Below are positions 15,978-25,577 of a DNA stretch of 64,000 nt, in pieces. Source of the DNA: Gammaproteobacteria bacterium. GTDB taxonomy: Bacteria; Pseudomonadota; Gammaproteobacteria; SURF-13. The notes beneath the pieces were generated by a model that ran no database searches, was not told the DNA's origin, and saw nothing but the letters and a program-made list of their open reading frames with translations. The stretch lies in NCBI GenBank assembly GCA_030680605.1, contig JAUXUQ010000019.1:108538-172537 (forward strand), in the 5' to 3' direction. How positions within the stretch are numbered: the stretch's first letter is position 1; every line of letters begins with the position of its first letter. The translations under genes were made by a program, and so were the position numbers.

Positions 15978-17080
15978 GCAGGTGCTGCGGCCAGCGGCTG
16001 CGCGGTGCGGCAGGTGTCGAGTGTTGCGTGCAGCAATTGCGGGTCAAAGTCGGCGCTGATGACGGCCTGACCGATGGCCCGTAGCAGTATCAGGTGCAAT
16101 TTGCCGCCACTCACTTTTTTGTCGACGGCCATGAGCTCGAGCAGGCGCTCGCTGGTGAGTGCTGTGGGGGCCCGGGTCGGGAGCCGCGCCCGTTCCAACA
16201 GATCGACAGTACGTTGCTGGTCGGTGGCCGACAGCCAGCCCTGGCGGCGGGAGAGGTCGGCGGCCAGCGCCATGCCGGCGGCGATCGCCTCGCCGTGCAG
16301 CCAAGTACCATAGCCCAAGCCGGTTTCGATGGCATGGCCGAAGGTATGGCCGAGGTTGAGCAGTGCGCGCTCGCCGCTTTCGCGCTCGTCACGTACTACC
16401 ACATCGGCCTTGTTGCGGCACGAGCGCTCGATGGCATAGGCCAGCGCGGCAGGGTCGCGTGCCAGTAGCGCTTCGATATTTCCCTCCAGCCAGGCGAAGA
16501 ATTCAGCGTCGCGGATGAGGCCGTATTTGATGATCTCGGCGATGCCCGCGCCCAACTCGCGTTCTGGCAGCGTGCTGAGCGTCCCGGTATCGGCCAGTAC
16601 CAGCCGTGGCTGGTAAAAGGCGCCGATCATGTTTTTCCCCAGCGGATGATTCACGCCGGTCTTGCCGCCGACCGAGGAATCGACCTGTGCCAGCAGCGTG
16701 GTGGGTACCTGGATGAAGTTTACGCCACGCTGATAGCTCGCGGCTGCAAAACCGGTGAGGTCGCCGATTACGCCGCCGCCGAGTGCAACCAGTGTCGTGC
16801 TGCGATCGTGGCGCTGGCTGAGCAGGGCGGTGAAAATTGTATTGAGGGTCTCCAGGGTCTTATACCGCTCACCATCGGGCAGCACCACGCTGTTGCACCG
16901 GAAATCTGTCAGCCCGGCCAGTGTCCGGTCAAGATAGAGTGGTGCCACGGTCTCGTTGCTCACCACCATCACCTGTTGCCCGGTAACGTAGGGTGCAATC
17001 GCATCCCGCTGGCCGAGCAGGTCAGATCCGATGCAGATCGGGTAACTGCGTGATCCGAGATCGAGATGCAGTGTGGGCAT
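15974..17080 (-). CDS. aroB: 3-Dehydroquinate synthase
   Basis: AroB converts DAHP to 3-dehydroquinate, the second step of the shikimate pathway, using NAD+ and a divalent metal. The 368-residue length is standard. Visible signatures are [13 protein letters not shown], the NAD-binding [33 protein letters not shown], and the zinc-ligand region [13 protein letters not shown]. It lies 24 bases after aroK and overlaps the dNTPase gene, giving the aroK-aroB pair that commonly follows pilQ in Gammaproteobacteria. Confidence 0.97.
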   Translation of the reverse strand: MPTLHLDLGSRSYPICIGSDLLGQRDAIAPYVTGQQVMVVSNETVAPLYLDRTLAGLTDFRCNSVVLPDGERYKTLETLNTIFTALLSQRHDRSTTLVALGGGVIGDLTGFAAASYQRGVNFIQVPTTLLAQVDSSVGGKTGVNHPLGKNMIGAFYQPRLVLADTGTLSTLPERELGAGIAEIIKYGLIRDAEFFAWLEGNIEALLARDPAALAYAIERSCRNKADVVVRDERESGERALLNLGHTFGHAIETGLGYGTWLHGEAIAAGMALAADLSRRQGWLSATDQQRTVDLLERARLPTRAPTALTSERLLELMAVDKKVSGGKLHLILLRAIGQAVISADFDPQLLHATLDTCRTAQPLAAAPA

Positions 17081-17104
17081 GGGTGTGTGTCTTGATGAGG
17101 GGCT

Positions 17105-17662
17105 TTATTTTACGTCATTCTGCTGCGGCTGTGGGCCGATGCGACGCAGGATTTCATTGACCACGCTCGGTGTCCGGCGGCGATGGGTTTCGATGACGAG
17201 ATCAGCGACGTCACGGTACAGGGGGTCACGTTCCTGTATCAGCTGCTCAAGGCGCGCGCGCGGGTCTTCAGTGTGCAGGAGTGGCCGGTGGGTGTCCCTG
17301 CCGATGCGGCGGAGCAGGTGTTCGACCGGGGCGCGCAGGTAGATGACGGTGCCATGTGCGGCGAGCCCGGCGCGGTTGGCAGGGTCGAGTATGGCGCCGC
17401 CACCGGTGGCGAGCACCATGTGTTTCTGCTGCACCAGTTCGGCCAGCATGGCTTTTTCGCGGGCGCGAAATCCGGCCTCGCCTTCCAGTTCGAAGATGAG
17501 CGGTATGCTGGCGCCGGTGCGACGCTCGATCTCATGGTCGCTGTCATGGAAGCCGAGATGCAGGTGGCGTGCGAGTTCACGCCCGACGGTGGTCTTGCCA
17601 GCACCCATCGGCCCGACCAGGAACAGGTTGCCGCGCTTGAGTGGGGTGGCGTTCTGGGTCAT
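17105..17662 (-). CDS. aroK: Shikimate kinase
   Basis: AroK phosphorylates shikimate at O-3 using ATP. The 185-residue protein has the P-loop [11 protein letters not shown], the shikimate-binding DSD of FHDSDHEIE, and GGGA in [11 protein letters not shown]. The lid Arg lies in RDTHRPLL. It is separated from pilQ by 78 bases that contain a perfect 10-bp hairpin, and is followed closely by aroB. Confidence 0.96.
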   Translation of the reverse strand: MTQNATPLKRGNLFLVGPMGAGKTTVGRELARHLHLGFHDSDHEIERRTGASIPLIFELEGEAGFRAREKAMLAELVQQKHMVLATGGGAILDPANRAGLAAHGTVIYLRAPVEHLLRRIGRDTHRPLLHTEDPRARLEQLIQERDPLYRDVADLVIETHRRRTPSVVNEILRRIGPQPQQNDVK

Positions 17663-17693
17663 GCGGCATCTTTGCCGGTATCGGCAGGGAAAT

Positions 17694-17718
17694 CAAGCGC
17701 CCGCACCCCGGGCGCTTG
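17694..17718 (-). terminator. Strong hairpin in the pilQ-aroK spacer
   Basis: CAAGCGCCCG and CGGGCGCTTG form a perfect 10-bp stem with a 5-base loop just after the pilQ stop. On the minus strand it is followed by ATTTCCC, not a clean U-run. It may be a leaky terminator or a processing/stability hairpin that lowers aroK and aroB expression relative to the pil genes. Confidence 0.5.
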
Positions 17719-17740
17719 CTGTTGCTGTGGGGCGGATTTA

Positions 17741-19975
17741 TTACAGCCGCAGATTGTCCTCGAGGATTTTGGGTGTCACGAAGATCAATAATTCGTTTTT
17801 GTCGTTGGTATTGAGCTCCTGCCTGAACAAAAAGCCGATATAGGGCAGGTCGCCCAGGAACGGCACACGCTGCGTGTCTTTGCTGATGGTTTGTTCATAC
17901 ACGCCGCCCAGCACAATGGTTTCACCGTTGTCTACCAGCACCTGGGTGGAGACCTGCTTGGTGTTGATGGCGGGCACGGTGGAGCCGGCGAGGACAACAA
18001 GCTCGCCGCGCGAGTCCTTGTTCACCGTGAGGTCCATGATGATGTGGTTGTCGGGCGTGATCTGGGGCTTCACCGTGAGCGAGAGCACCGCCTTCTTGAA
18101 GGTAACTGTGGTGGCGCCGCTCGAGCTCGCCTCCAGGTACGGGATCTCCTCACCCTGTTCTATCCGTGCCTCTTTCTGGTTGGCCGTGACTACGCGTGGA
18201 TTGGAGATGACCTCACCGCGCTTTTCCTTCTGCAGGGCGGAGAGCTCCAGATCCAGCAGGATACCATAGGGCAGGCGGGCGATGGCCAAGGCTATTGAGG
18301 GGGCTCCTGTGATGGGGAGATTCACGTTCAGGGGGCTGCCGCCTGCCAGTGCGCCGGAAAGCACGGAAGTGCTTACGGTGTTAGAGGCGCCGGGAACCGT
18401 GGATACGGTATCTGTCGTGGTACTGGTTGTTGATCGGCGAGTGGTGGGCAGTGTGCCTGAAATCACGGATTGGTAGCCACTCTGCGCGGCGGGGTTGGAA
18501 GTTCTACCGATGCCGAATTTCACGCCCAGATCCTTGCTGAAATTGTCGTCCGCGATCACCACCCGCGATTCAATCAGCACCTGGCGCTGGGGTATGTCCA
18601 GCGTGGCGACCAGTTTTCTGATCTCGGCCAGCTTGTCCGAGACATCCTGAATCAGCAAGGTGTTGGTGCGTTCGTCCACCGCGACATTGCCACGCGGCGA
18701 GAGCAGTGAATTTTCCGTGGCCTTGAGCAGGGCGGCAAGGTCCGAGGCCTTGGCGAAATTGACGCTGATAAATTCCGAGCGCAAGGGTGCGAGTTCCGCC
18801 ACCTGCTTCTGTGACTCCAGCTCCAGCTTTTCCCGCGCAGCAATCTCCTCGCTGGGGGCGATCAGGAGCACATTGCCGTGCTGGCGCATGGCGAGGCCCT
18901 TGGTTCTCAGAATGATGTCAAGGGCCTGGTCCCACGGCACGTTTTTCAGGCGCAGGGTGAGGTTGCCCTGTACGGTATCGCTGGTGACCAGGTTGAGGCC
19001 GGTGAAGTCGGCAATCAGCTGCAGCACGGCGCGTACTTCGATATTCTGGAAATTGAGCGAAAGTTTTTCGCCGGTGTAGCCCTTTTCCTTTTTGGCGACG
19101 TCCTGCTGTTCCTTGGTGAGCGGCTTGACCTCGACGGTATAAATATCACCCGCCTGGTAGGCAAGGTGCTCGTACGCCCCCAGCGGCGTGATGGTCATGC
19201 GCACATTGTTGCCCTGTGCGGCGGTATCGATGGTCTGCACCGGGGTGGCGAAGTCAACCACATCCAGGCGGCGCTGCAGGTTTTCGGGCACGCTGCTGTT
19301 GAGGAAATCCACCAGTATCTTGCCGCCTTCCTCACGCAGGTCGACACCCGTGGACGGATCAGACAGCGTTATCAGGATGCGCCCCTCGCCCTTCTCGCCG
19401 CGGCGAAAATCAATGTTGGTGATGGCATGCCGCGCGCCGCCGGTGTTTGTCGCTGTCGTAGGCGCGGGCTTGCCGGATGTCGCAGCTGTGCTGGCCTGTG
19501 CCTGTGCAGCAGCGGGCGCAGCTTCGAGTGTGAGGTAGACGTCATTGCCCTCAATGCGTGTTTCATAGGTGGAAAGCCGTACCATGTTCAAGACCACGCG
19601 GGTGCGGCCCTTGGCCTCGGCGATGTTGATGCTCTTGGCCAGGCCGACATCAATGGGTTGGCTGTTTTTGCTCAGCGTATGTGTGGTGTGAGGGAAGTCG
19701 AGCACGATGCGTGCCGGGTTGTCGATGGTGAAGCTGATCGGTGGTGGCGGTGCGCTGTCCATGCGGAGCTTGAGCTGCACGCGGTTGCCGGACAGGGTGG
19801 TGACACTGATGTCTTGCAGGGTAGTGGTCGGTTCCGCTTCCGCAGCCTGCGCGGGAATGGAGGTCGCCAGACCGGCGCCAACGAAGAGGAGCATGAAACC
19901 ATACGCCAGGAGAGGCAGCGCGCGACTTTCCCGGCTGCGGGTGTTCAGGGTGTTGTGCATGGTTGTCAGGGTCAT
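17741..19975 (-). CDS. pilQ: Type IV pilus secretin PilQ
   Basis: PilQ forms the outer-membrane channel through which the type IV pilus emerges. The 744-residue protein starts with a cytoplasmic stretch and hydrophobic signal region ending near AQA. Two AMIN-like beta domains follow (about 50-270; LKLRMDSAPPPPISF and the FRRGEKGEGRILI region), then the secretin N-domains (LSLNFQNIEVRAVLQLIADF), and the C-terminal secretin domain with QVLIESRVVIADD and the closing VPFLGDLPYIGFLF. The gene overlaps pilP by four bases. An alternative ATG five codons in is possible. Confidence 0.96.
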   Translation of the reverse strand: MTLTTMHNTLNTRSRESRALPLLAYGFMLLFVGAGLATSIPAQAAEAEPTTTLQDISVTTLSGNRVQLKLRMDSAPPPPISFTIDNPARIVLDFPHTTHTLSKNSQPIDVGLAKSINIAEAKGRTRVVLNMVRLSTYETRIEGNDVYLTLEAAPAAAQAQASTAATSGKPAPTTATNTGGARHAITNIDFRRGEKGEGRILITLSDPSTGVDLREEGGKILVDFLNSSVPENLQRRLDVVDFATPVQTIDTAAQGNNVRMTITPLGAYEHLAYQAGDIYTVEVKPLTKEQQDVAKKEKGYTGEKLSLNFQNIEVRAVLQLIADFTGLNLVTSDTVQGNLTLRLKNVPWDQALDIILRTKGLAMRQHGNVLLIAPSEEIAAREKLELESQKQVAELAPLRSEFISVNFAKASDLAALLKATENSLLSPRGNVAVDERTNTLLIQDVSDKLAEIRKLVATLDIPQRQVLIESRVVIADDNFSKDLGVKFGIGRTSNPAAQSGYQSVISGTLPTTRRSTTSTTTDTVSTVPGASNTVSTSVLSGALAGGSPLNVNLPITGAPSIALAIARLPYGILLDLELSALQKEKRGEVISNPRVVTANQKEARIEQGEEIPYLEASSSGATTVTFKKAVLSLTVKPQITPDNHIIMDLTVNKDSRGELVVLAGSTVPAINTKQVSTQVLVDNGETIVLGGVYEQTISKDTQRVPFLGDLPYIGFLFRQELNTNDKNELLIFVTPKILEDNLRL

Positions 19976-20508
19976 TTTTTACCCCCCTCTGTTGTGTCGT
20001 CGCTGAGTGTCAACGAGGCCTGGCGTTCGATCCAGCCGCCCTGCCCGTCTTCGATGAGTTCGATCAGTTCGATGGCCTGATCGGTGACATGGATGATGTG
20101 GCCATCGTTCTGGCCCAGATAGTTACCCTTGCGCACACGGTGTACGGAACTGTCCGGTGCCTTGATGAGCGACCACGCCTCGCCAGCGCGTTCCAGATTG
20201 CCGACCAGGCGTAGTGTGTCCAGGGGGAAGTCTTCCAGCACCTCCTTGTGACGGTTCGGGTCTGGGCGCGGGCCGCTCCCGGAGGCAGCCATAGTCGACT
20301 CCAGCGTGGGGGTGAAGGGGTCGCGCAGGTCTGCCGGATAGACATAGGTTTCATAGGGCTTGATCTGGGGCAGGGGTTCGATCTTGCCCTGGGGGCGCGC
20401 CTTGACCTCTGCGATATGCCTGTGCAAGTCATCCATGTCTGCGCCGCAGCCGCTCAGCGCCATGCCGAGCACGACGAACGCAATGGGGTATGCGCGCCGC
20501 AGACTCAT
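19972..20508 (-). CDS. pilP: Type IV pilus assembly lipoprotein PilP
   Basis: PilP is an inner-membrane lipoprotein linking the PilMNO complex to the PilQ secretin. The 178-residue precursor has a signal peptide with lipobox LSGC and a low-complexity stretch. The C-terminal beta-sandwich is recognisable from PLDTLRLVGNLERAGEAWSL and VRKGNYLGQNDGHI. It overlaps pilO upstream and pilQ downstream by ATGA junctions, implying one translationally coupled operon. Confidence 0.95.
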   Translation of the reverse strand: MSLRRAYPIAFVVLGMALSGCGADMDDLHRHIAEVKARPQGKIEPLPQIKPYETYVYPADLRDPFTPTLESTMAASGSGPRPDPNRHKEVLEDFPLDTLRLVGNLERAGEAWSLIKAPDSSVHRVRKGNYLGQNDGHIIHVTDQAIELIELIEDGQGGWIERQASLTLSDDTTEGGKK

Positions 20509-21128
20509 GGTGCGCCCTGTCCGGCTGTGGTCGCCGCCGGAGCCTCGTCGTCCGCGATATAGCGATAGGTCTTGGCCGTAATCGCCATGACCAGGCGCGC
20601 GTCCTTGTCGGATACGTGACTGATGGTGATGTCATGCAGGGTGACGATGCGCGGCAGTGCCGCGACACCGCTGACAAAGTTGCCAAATTTATGATAGTCA
20701 CCCGTGACCTTGATCGTGATTGGAAGCTCGGCGTAGAAATCCTTGTGCAGTTCCGGCTCAGGCTTGAACAGCTCAAACTCCAGGCCGCTGGCAAGTCCGG
20801 TCTGGGAGATGTCTACCAGTAAGTCGGCGACCTCGGCCTTGCTGGGTAGTTGCCGCAGCAGGGCGCCGAAGGATTGTTTCATTTCCGCCAGCTGCTGTTT
20901 GTACGCATTGAGGTTCGCTGCCTTGGACTGCTTGAACTCGAACGTCTGTTTGAGTACAGTCTCTTCGGAACGCTCCTTCTGCAATATTTCCCATTGGTTG
21001 CTGGTGTCGAACCAGTAGCCTGCGCCCAGTACGGCGATAAATACCAGTGCGATGGCCAGGGTTTTCACAGGCTGGGGCCAATTACCCACATCCTGGAAGT
21101 CGAGAGTTTGCAGGTCGGAGAGGTTCAC
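20505..21128 (-). CDS. pilO: Type IV pilus assembly protein PilO
   Basis: PilO dimerises with PilN in the periplasm to form the pilus alignment complex. The 207-residue protein has one N-terminal membrane helix (around 20-42), a coiled-coil stretch (KQSKAANLNAYKQQLAEMK) and a ferredoxin-like C-terminal domain (ELPITIKVTGDYHKFGNFVS). It overlaps both neighbouring pil genes by four bases. The C-terminus runs on into an Ala/Thr-rich tail. Confidence 0.95.
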   Translation of the reverse strand: MNLSDLQTLDFQDVGNWPQPVKTLAIALVFIAVLGAGYWFDTSNQWEILQKERSEETVLKQTFEFKQSKAANLNAYKQQLAEMKQSFGALLRQLPSKAEVADLLVDISQTGLASGLEFELFKPEPELHKDFYAELPITIKVTGDYHKFGNFVSGVAALPRIVTLHDITISHVSDKDARLVMAITAKTYRYIADDEAPAATTAGQGAP

Positions 21129-21727
21129 GGCTGCTTCCCGGCTTGCTGGTCGGTGTCTGCTGCACTGACAGCAGCTTTGCGCTGGCTGCCGGGTGTCTGG
21201 TGCGCGCGCAGGATAAAGCTCGGGCTGCGAACCCTGTCTTGGGCGCTGGTTTCAATGACATCCAGTGCCGGTTTTTCCAGCCAGGGTGAGCTTTCCATGT
21301 TGCGCATCAGGGTGGAGACGCGGGCATTGGACTGTGCAATGCCACCCACGGTGATCCCCTCCCCCTCGCGCTTGATGGCGGTATAATACACACCTTCCGG
21401 GAGGGTGGTGGCGAGCTCACTGAACAGGTGCACGACTTCCGGACGGCTTAGCTGCAAGTCCTGGATGACATCCATGCGCGCCAGCAAGTCTGACTTTTCT
21501 GCCTCCAGGGTCTTGATCTCGGCAATCGCTTTATCCAGTTCGGCAATCTCATGGGTGAGTACGGCGTTGCGCGCCTGCTGGGATTCGGCCATGTTGCCGA
21601 TCTGGACATGGGCATACAAAACGACTACAGCGGCAAGCAGCGCCGCGCCACCCGCTATCGCGCCGAATTCGCGCTCACGCTCCTTGCGCCGTGCCTCGCG
21701 CCAGGGGAGTAGATTGATGTGCGCCAT
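21125..21727 (-). CDS. pilN: Type IV pilus assembly protein PilN
   Basis: PilN is a bitopic inner-membrane protein whose cytoplasmic N-terminus docks onto PilM. The start at 21727 gives MAHINLLPWREARRKERE; the INLLPWR motif at residues 4-10 is the PilM-binding element, so the 11 extra in-frame codons upstream are unlikely to be used. One membrane helix (about 24-45) is followed by a coiled coil and a periplasmic domain. The start lies two bases after the pilM stop. About 200 residues, as usual. Confidence 0.95.
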   Translation of the reverse strand: MAHINLLPWREARRKEREREFGAIAGGAALLAAVVVLYAHVQIGNMAESQQARNAVLTHEIAELDKAIAEIKTLEAEKSDLLARMDVIQDLQLSRPEVVHLFSELATTLPEGVYYTAIKREGEGITVGGIAQSNARVSTLMRNMESSPWLEKPALDVIETSAQDRVRSPSFILRAHQTPGSQRKAAVSAADTDQQAGKQP

Positions 21728-21729
21728 GA

Positions 21730-22788
21730 CTAGTCGAAGCTCCGCAGCGCAAGCCCGCATGCAACCAGCAGTGCTGGCGCGTCATTGGCCAGGGCCTGGG
21801 CGTTGACGCCTGTGGCCAGGGTCATACCGACAAACGGATTGGCAATCGAGGTGGTGGCGCCAATCTCGGCTTCAATGAGTTTGGCAATGCCGGGAATGAG
21901 CGCGTTGCCGCCAGCGAGCAGGATGTGGTCTACGCTATTGTATTGGCTGGAGGAGAAGAAGAACTGTAGTGAGCGGGCAATCTGTTGTGCCATCGCCTGT
22001 TTGAAGGGGATGAGCACCTCGGTTTCATAGTCCTCGGGCAGTCCGCCCTGACGTTTGGCGCGTCCGGCCTCTTCATAGGACAAACCATAACGGCTCTGGA
22101 TTTCCTCAGTGAGCTGTTTGCCACCAAAGCCCTGCTCGCGCGTGTATACGATTTTGAGCTGGTCGAGCACGGTCAGGCTGGTCATGGTGGCGCCGATGTC
22201 GAATATGACAATGACCGGGGCTGTCGACAGGCTTTTCATCTGCTGGGCCATCAGTGCCACGACGCTGCCTGCGGCGTAGGCCTCGACATCGACCACCTTG
22301 GCGGTCAGCCCGCCCAGTTCTACGGCGGAGACACGCATGTCCACGTTTTCCCGGCGCGAGGCGGCCAGCAGCACATCGACGACCCCGGGGTCACGCTCAG
22401 AGGGGCCAATGACCTCGAAATCAAGATTGACCTCTTCCAGCGGGTAGGGGATGTAGTGATCGGCCTCCAGTTCGATCTGGGTCGCCATGTCGTCATCATT
22501 CAGCGTGGCGGGCAGGGTGATGATTTTGGTAATCACGTTGGAGCCGGCGACGGCCACTGCGGCGTGCTTTGCGCTCGTGCGGGAGCGTCTTACCGCCTGC
22601 TGGATGGCCAAGCCTACAGCCTCGGGGCTGGCGATGCTCTTCTCTATTACCGCGCCCGTCGCAATCGGCTCCACGGCATAGCCTTCCACCCGGTAGTGGC
22701 CATTGTGCCTGCTCAACTCGAGGAGCTTGACCGAGGTCGAACTGATATCAAGTCCGACCAGCGGCTGGGGGCCGAAAAACTGTAGCAC
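21730..22788 (-). CDS. pilM: Type IV pilus assembly ATPase-fold protein PilM
   Basis: PilM is a cytoplasmic actin-like protein that binds nucleotide and the PilN N-terminus. The 352-residue sequence shows the FtsA-like fold: VGLDISSTSVKLLEL (phosphate 1), VIFDIGATMTSLTVL (phosphate 2), and LAGGNALIPGIAKLIE (adenosine). It is the first gene of pilMNOPQ and is transcribed divergently from the penicillin-binding protein gene, an arrangement conserved in many Gammaproteobacteria. Confidence 0.96.
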   Translation of the reverse strand: MLQFFGPQPLVGLDISSTSVKLLELSRHNGHYRVEGYAVEPIATGAVIEKSIASPEAVGLAIQQAVRRSRTSAKHAAVAVAGSNVITKIITLPATLNDDDMATQIELEADHYIPYPLEEVNLDFEVIGPSERDPGVVDVLLAASRRENVDMRVSAVELGGLTAKVVDVEAYAAGSVVALMAQQMKSLSTAPVIVIFDIGATMTSLTVLDQLKIVYTREQGFGGKQLTEEIQSRYGLSYEEAGRAKRQGGLPEDYETEVLIPFKQAMAQQIARSLQFFFSSSQYNSVDHILLAGGNALIPGIAKLIEAEIGATTSIANPFVGMTLATGVNAQALANDAPALLVACGLALRSFD

Positions 22789-23095
22789 AAACTTTCCCCT
22801 TAGATTAGGCGTGGTTGCGCAGTATTCGTGGTTCAGCGCATCAAATACCAGCCAAAACTATAGATCAATAGTGTAAAAAATCAACATATTTCGTATTCTG
22901 TGGCGGCAAGTCTATACTGATCCGTATGTCGCTGGTGTGCACGTCTTGGGCCAGTGTCAGGTTCGAGTCATAAGGCTACAGCCGTATGTGCGCCCGACCT
23001 GTATGTGGCTTCGTTAAGGATGAGGAATACCCCTCCTCCTTGTTGAGAAACCCTTGGGTTATGTGCCCGCAGAGTTGTTGCGGGAAAGATCATAG
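22789..23095. other. Divergent pilM / mrcA intergenic region
   Basis: These 307 bases separate two divergent genes and are clearly more AT-rich near pilM. Beside the pilM promoter they hold a possible plus-strand -10 (TATACT at about 22912) without a good -35, a palindrome AACCCTTGGGTT at 23049-23060, and a CCCGCA/TGCGGG hairpin just before the mrcA start. I see no small gene in it. Confidence 0.6.
22857..22884 (-). promoter_or_regulatory. Putative sigma-70 promoter of pilMNOPQ
   Basis: On the minus strand, TTGATT (22884-22879), a 16-base spacer and TATAGT (22862-22857) lie about 60 bases before the pilM start, within AT-rich sequence. The -10 matches consensus at five of six positions; the -35 at four of six. 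Confidence 0.5.
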
Positions 23096-25573
23096 ATGAA
23101 TCCACTCCTGAAGTTGTTCGGACTTACGCTGGCGGCGGTATTTGCGGGAATCACGCTGCTGGTTGCCGGGCTGCTGGCCCTCTACCTTTATATTGAGCCG
23201 CAAATACCGCCGGCCGACAGTCTGCGCGATGTGCGCCTGCAGGTGCCGTTGCGTGTCTATACCGGCGATGCCCGCCTGATTGGCGAGTTTGGAGAGATGC
23301 GGCGTTTGCCGCTGGAATTTCCCCAGATACCTGAGGCACTGGTGCAGGCGGTACTGGCGGCGGAGGATGACCGCTTCTATCAGCATCCCGGCGTCGACTA
23401 TCAGGGGCTATTGCGCGCCGCAGTGGCGCTGCTGAAGACTGGCGAAAAGCGCCAGGGTGGCAGCACCATCACCATGCAGGTGGCGCGAAATTTCTTCCTC
23501 TCCAACGAAAAGACATTTTTGCGCAAGCTCAAGGAGATACTGCTTGCGCTGCGCATCGAGCGTGAATTCGGCAAGGACGAGATCCTCACGCTGTACCTCA
23601 ACAAGATTTATTGCGGCAACCGTTCCTACGGTGTGGCGGCGGCAGCACAGTTTTATTACGGTACAACGGTAGATCAGCTGAGTGTGGCGCAGATGGCAAT
23701 GATCGCCGGTCTGCCCAAGGCACCATCCAAATACAACCCCATTGTCAATCTGGCGCGCGCGACAGAGCGCCGCAATTATGTGCTGGAACGCATGCGCCAT
23801 CTGGGATACCTGACGGACACGGAATATCAGGCGACACTGGCCGAGCCGGAAACGGCCCGGCGCCACGCCCTCGAGATCGAGATCGAGGCGCCCTATGTGG
23901 CGGAGATGGTGCGGGCGGAGATGGTAAACCGCTATGGCGAAGAGGCCTATACTGGTGGCTACAAGGTCTACACCACGCTCGATCCGGGCTTGCAGCTGGC
24001 GGCTGACCGGGCCTTGCGCAAAGGCCTGCTGGAATACGACAAGCGCCATGGTTACCGCGGTCCGGAGCGCCATATCGAACTCACGCCGCTGCTGACCCCC
24101 GAGGATTGGATCCGTACCTTGGAGGAAAGCCCGGAGGTGGGGGGCGTGCAGGCCGCACTGGTGCTCAAGGTCGGTACACAGGATGCGACCGTGTTTCATC
24201 CCGCACACGGCACGCTGGAGTTACCCTGGACGGGATTGTCCTGGGCACGTCCCTATATCGACGACAACCGCCGTGGCCCGGCGCCGAAGACGGCGCAGGA
24301 ATTTTTAAAGCCCGGTGATATCGTGCGCATCGAGCCGATCGCGGATGCGCACTGGGGTTTGTCGCAGTTGCCAGCGGCGGAGGGGGCGCTGGTCGCGCTC
24401 AGACCGAATGATGGTGCGGTGGCTGCGCTGACTGGCGGATTCTATTTCTATCAAAGCAAATTCAATCGTGCGTTGCAGGCCCAGCGGCAGCCGGGCTCCA
24501 GCTTCAAGCCGTTTCTGTATTCGGCAGCGCTGGAGAAGGGCTTCACACCGGCCACCCTGGTGAATGATGCGCCAGTAGTGGTCGAGGGCGCGAACCTGGG
24601 CGAGGCCTGGCGGCCGGAGAATTTCGGGGGCAAATTCAATGGCCCGATGCGGTTGCGTGAGGCGCTGGCCCAGTCGCGCAATCTGGTTTCCATCCGTGTG
24701 CTGCGTGCCGTCGGTATCGACTATGCGATTGATTATGCAGCACGTTTTGGTTTTCGTCCGGAGCGATTGCCGAAGGGCCTGTCGCTGGCGCTGGGCAGTG
24801 GTGTGGCAACGCCTATGGAGATGGTGCGCGGGTTTTCCGTGTTCGCCAACGGCGGCTATCAGGTGGAGCCCTACTTTATCGAACGCATTGAGACGCTGGA
24901 CGGGACTCCCGTGTATCAGGCCGATCCGCTCATCGCCTGCATGGCCTGCGCCGCTGTGCCGTCGGCGCTTGCCGCCGCACCCGGTCTTGAGGGGGAGGTG
25001 CAGGCCGACATTCAGGCCGAGCTGCGCCGTAATGAGGCAGTGGCGCCCGGCGCACGGGGCGTGCACGGGCGGCAGGCGCTACGGGTGATTACCCCGGAGA
25101 ACAATTACCTGATGGTATCCATGATGCGTGACGTGATTCGCGTCGGTACCGCGCGCCGCGCCCGGGCGCTGGGGCGCAATGATCTGGCAGGCAAGACCGG
25201 CACCACCAATGACCAGCGCGATGCCTGGTTTTCGGGTTTTAATGCGACGCTGGCGGCAACCGCCTGGATCGGCTTTGACAAGCATTTGCCGCTGGGTGAT
25301 CAGGAAACGGCGGGTCATGCGGCGTTGCCGATCTGGATGTACTTCATGGCGGCGGCCCTCAAGGACCAGCCGGACGTCCTGCCTGAGCCGCCGCCCGGCA
25401 TTGTGACGCTGCGCATCGACCCTGTGACCGGTGCCCTGGCCCAGGAGGGCAGCGCCCGCGCCATCGACGAGGTATTCAGCAGCGAGCAGCCGCCCATGCC
25501 TGCGGCTGATGTGCAGACGCTGGACGCCGGTCTCGGGGCCGATGGCCCGCGCGGCGTCGAGCAGTTGTTTTAG
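23096..25573 (+). CDS. mrcA: Class A penicillin-binding protein 1A
   Basis: This bifunctional inner-membrane enzyme polymerises and cross-links peptidoglycan. The 825 residues comprise an N-terminal membrane anchor (about 5-32), a GT51 glycosyltransferase domain with EDDRFYQHPGVD and GGSTITMQ, an OB-like insert, and a transpeptidase domain with SSFK (SxxK), SRN (SxN) and KTGTT (KTG). All catalytic motifs are intact. The stop is followed four bases later by the next start. The gene is often called ponA next to pilMNOPQ. Confidence 0.96.
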   Translation: MNPLLKLFGLTLAAVFAGITLLVAGLLALYLYIEPQIPPADSLRDVRLQVPLRVYTGDARLIGEFGEMRRLPLEFPQIPEALVQAVLAAEDDRFYQHPGVDYQGLLRAAVALLKTGEKRQGGSTITMQVARNFFLSNEKTFLRKLKEILLALRIEREFGKDEILTLYLNKIYCGNRSYGVAAAAQFYYGTTVDQLSVAQMAMIAGLPKAPSKYNPIVNLARATERRNYVLERMRHLGYLTDTEYQATLAEPETARRHALEIEIEAPYVAEMVRAEMVNRYGEEAYTGGYKVYTTLDPGLQLAADRALRKGLLEYDKRHGYRGPERHIELTPLLTPEDWIRTLEESPEVGGVQAALVLKVGTQDATVFHPAHGTLELPWTGLSWARPYIDDNRRGPAPKTAQEFLKPGDIVRIEPIADAHWGLSQLPAAEGALVALRPNDGAVAALTGGFYFYQSKFNRALQAQRQPGSSFKPFLYSAALEKGFTPATLVNDAPVVVEGANLGEAWRPENFGGKFNGPMRLREALAQSRNLVSIRVLRAVGIDYAIDYAARFGFRPERLPKGLSLALGSGVATPMEMVRGFSVFANGGYQVEPYFIERIETLDGTPVYQADPLIACMACAAVPSALAAAPGLEGEVQADIQAELRRNEAVAPGARGVHGRQALRVITPENNYLMVSMMRDVIRVGTARRARALGRNDLAGKTGTTNDQRDAWFSGFNATLAATAWIGFDKHLPLGDQETAGHAALPIWMYFMAAALKDQPDVLPEPPPGIVTLRIDPVTGALAQEGSARAIDEVFSSEQPPMPAADVQTLDAGLGADGPRGVEQLF

Positions 25574-25577
25574 TGAC

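Noticed and set aside
22955..22985. GGTTCGAGTC resembling a tRNA T-loop
   Set aside because: The flanking bases do not pair into a T-stem and no acceptor or anticodon arm can be drawn.
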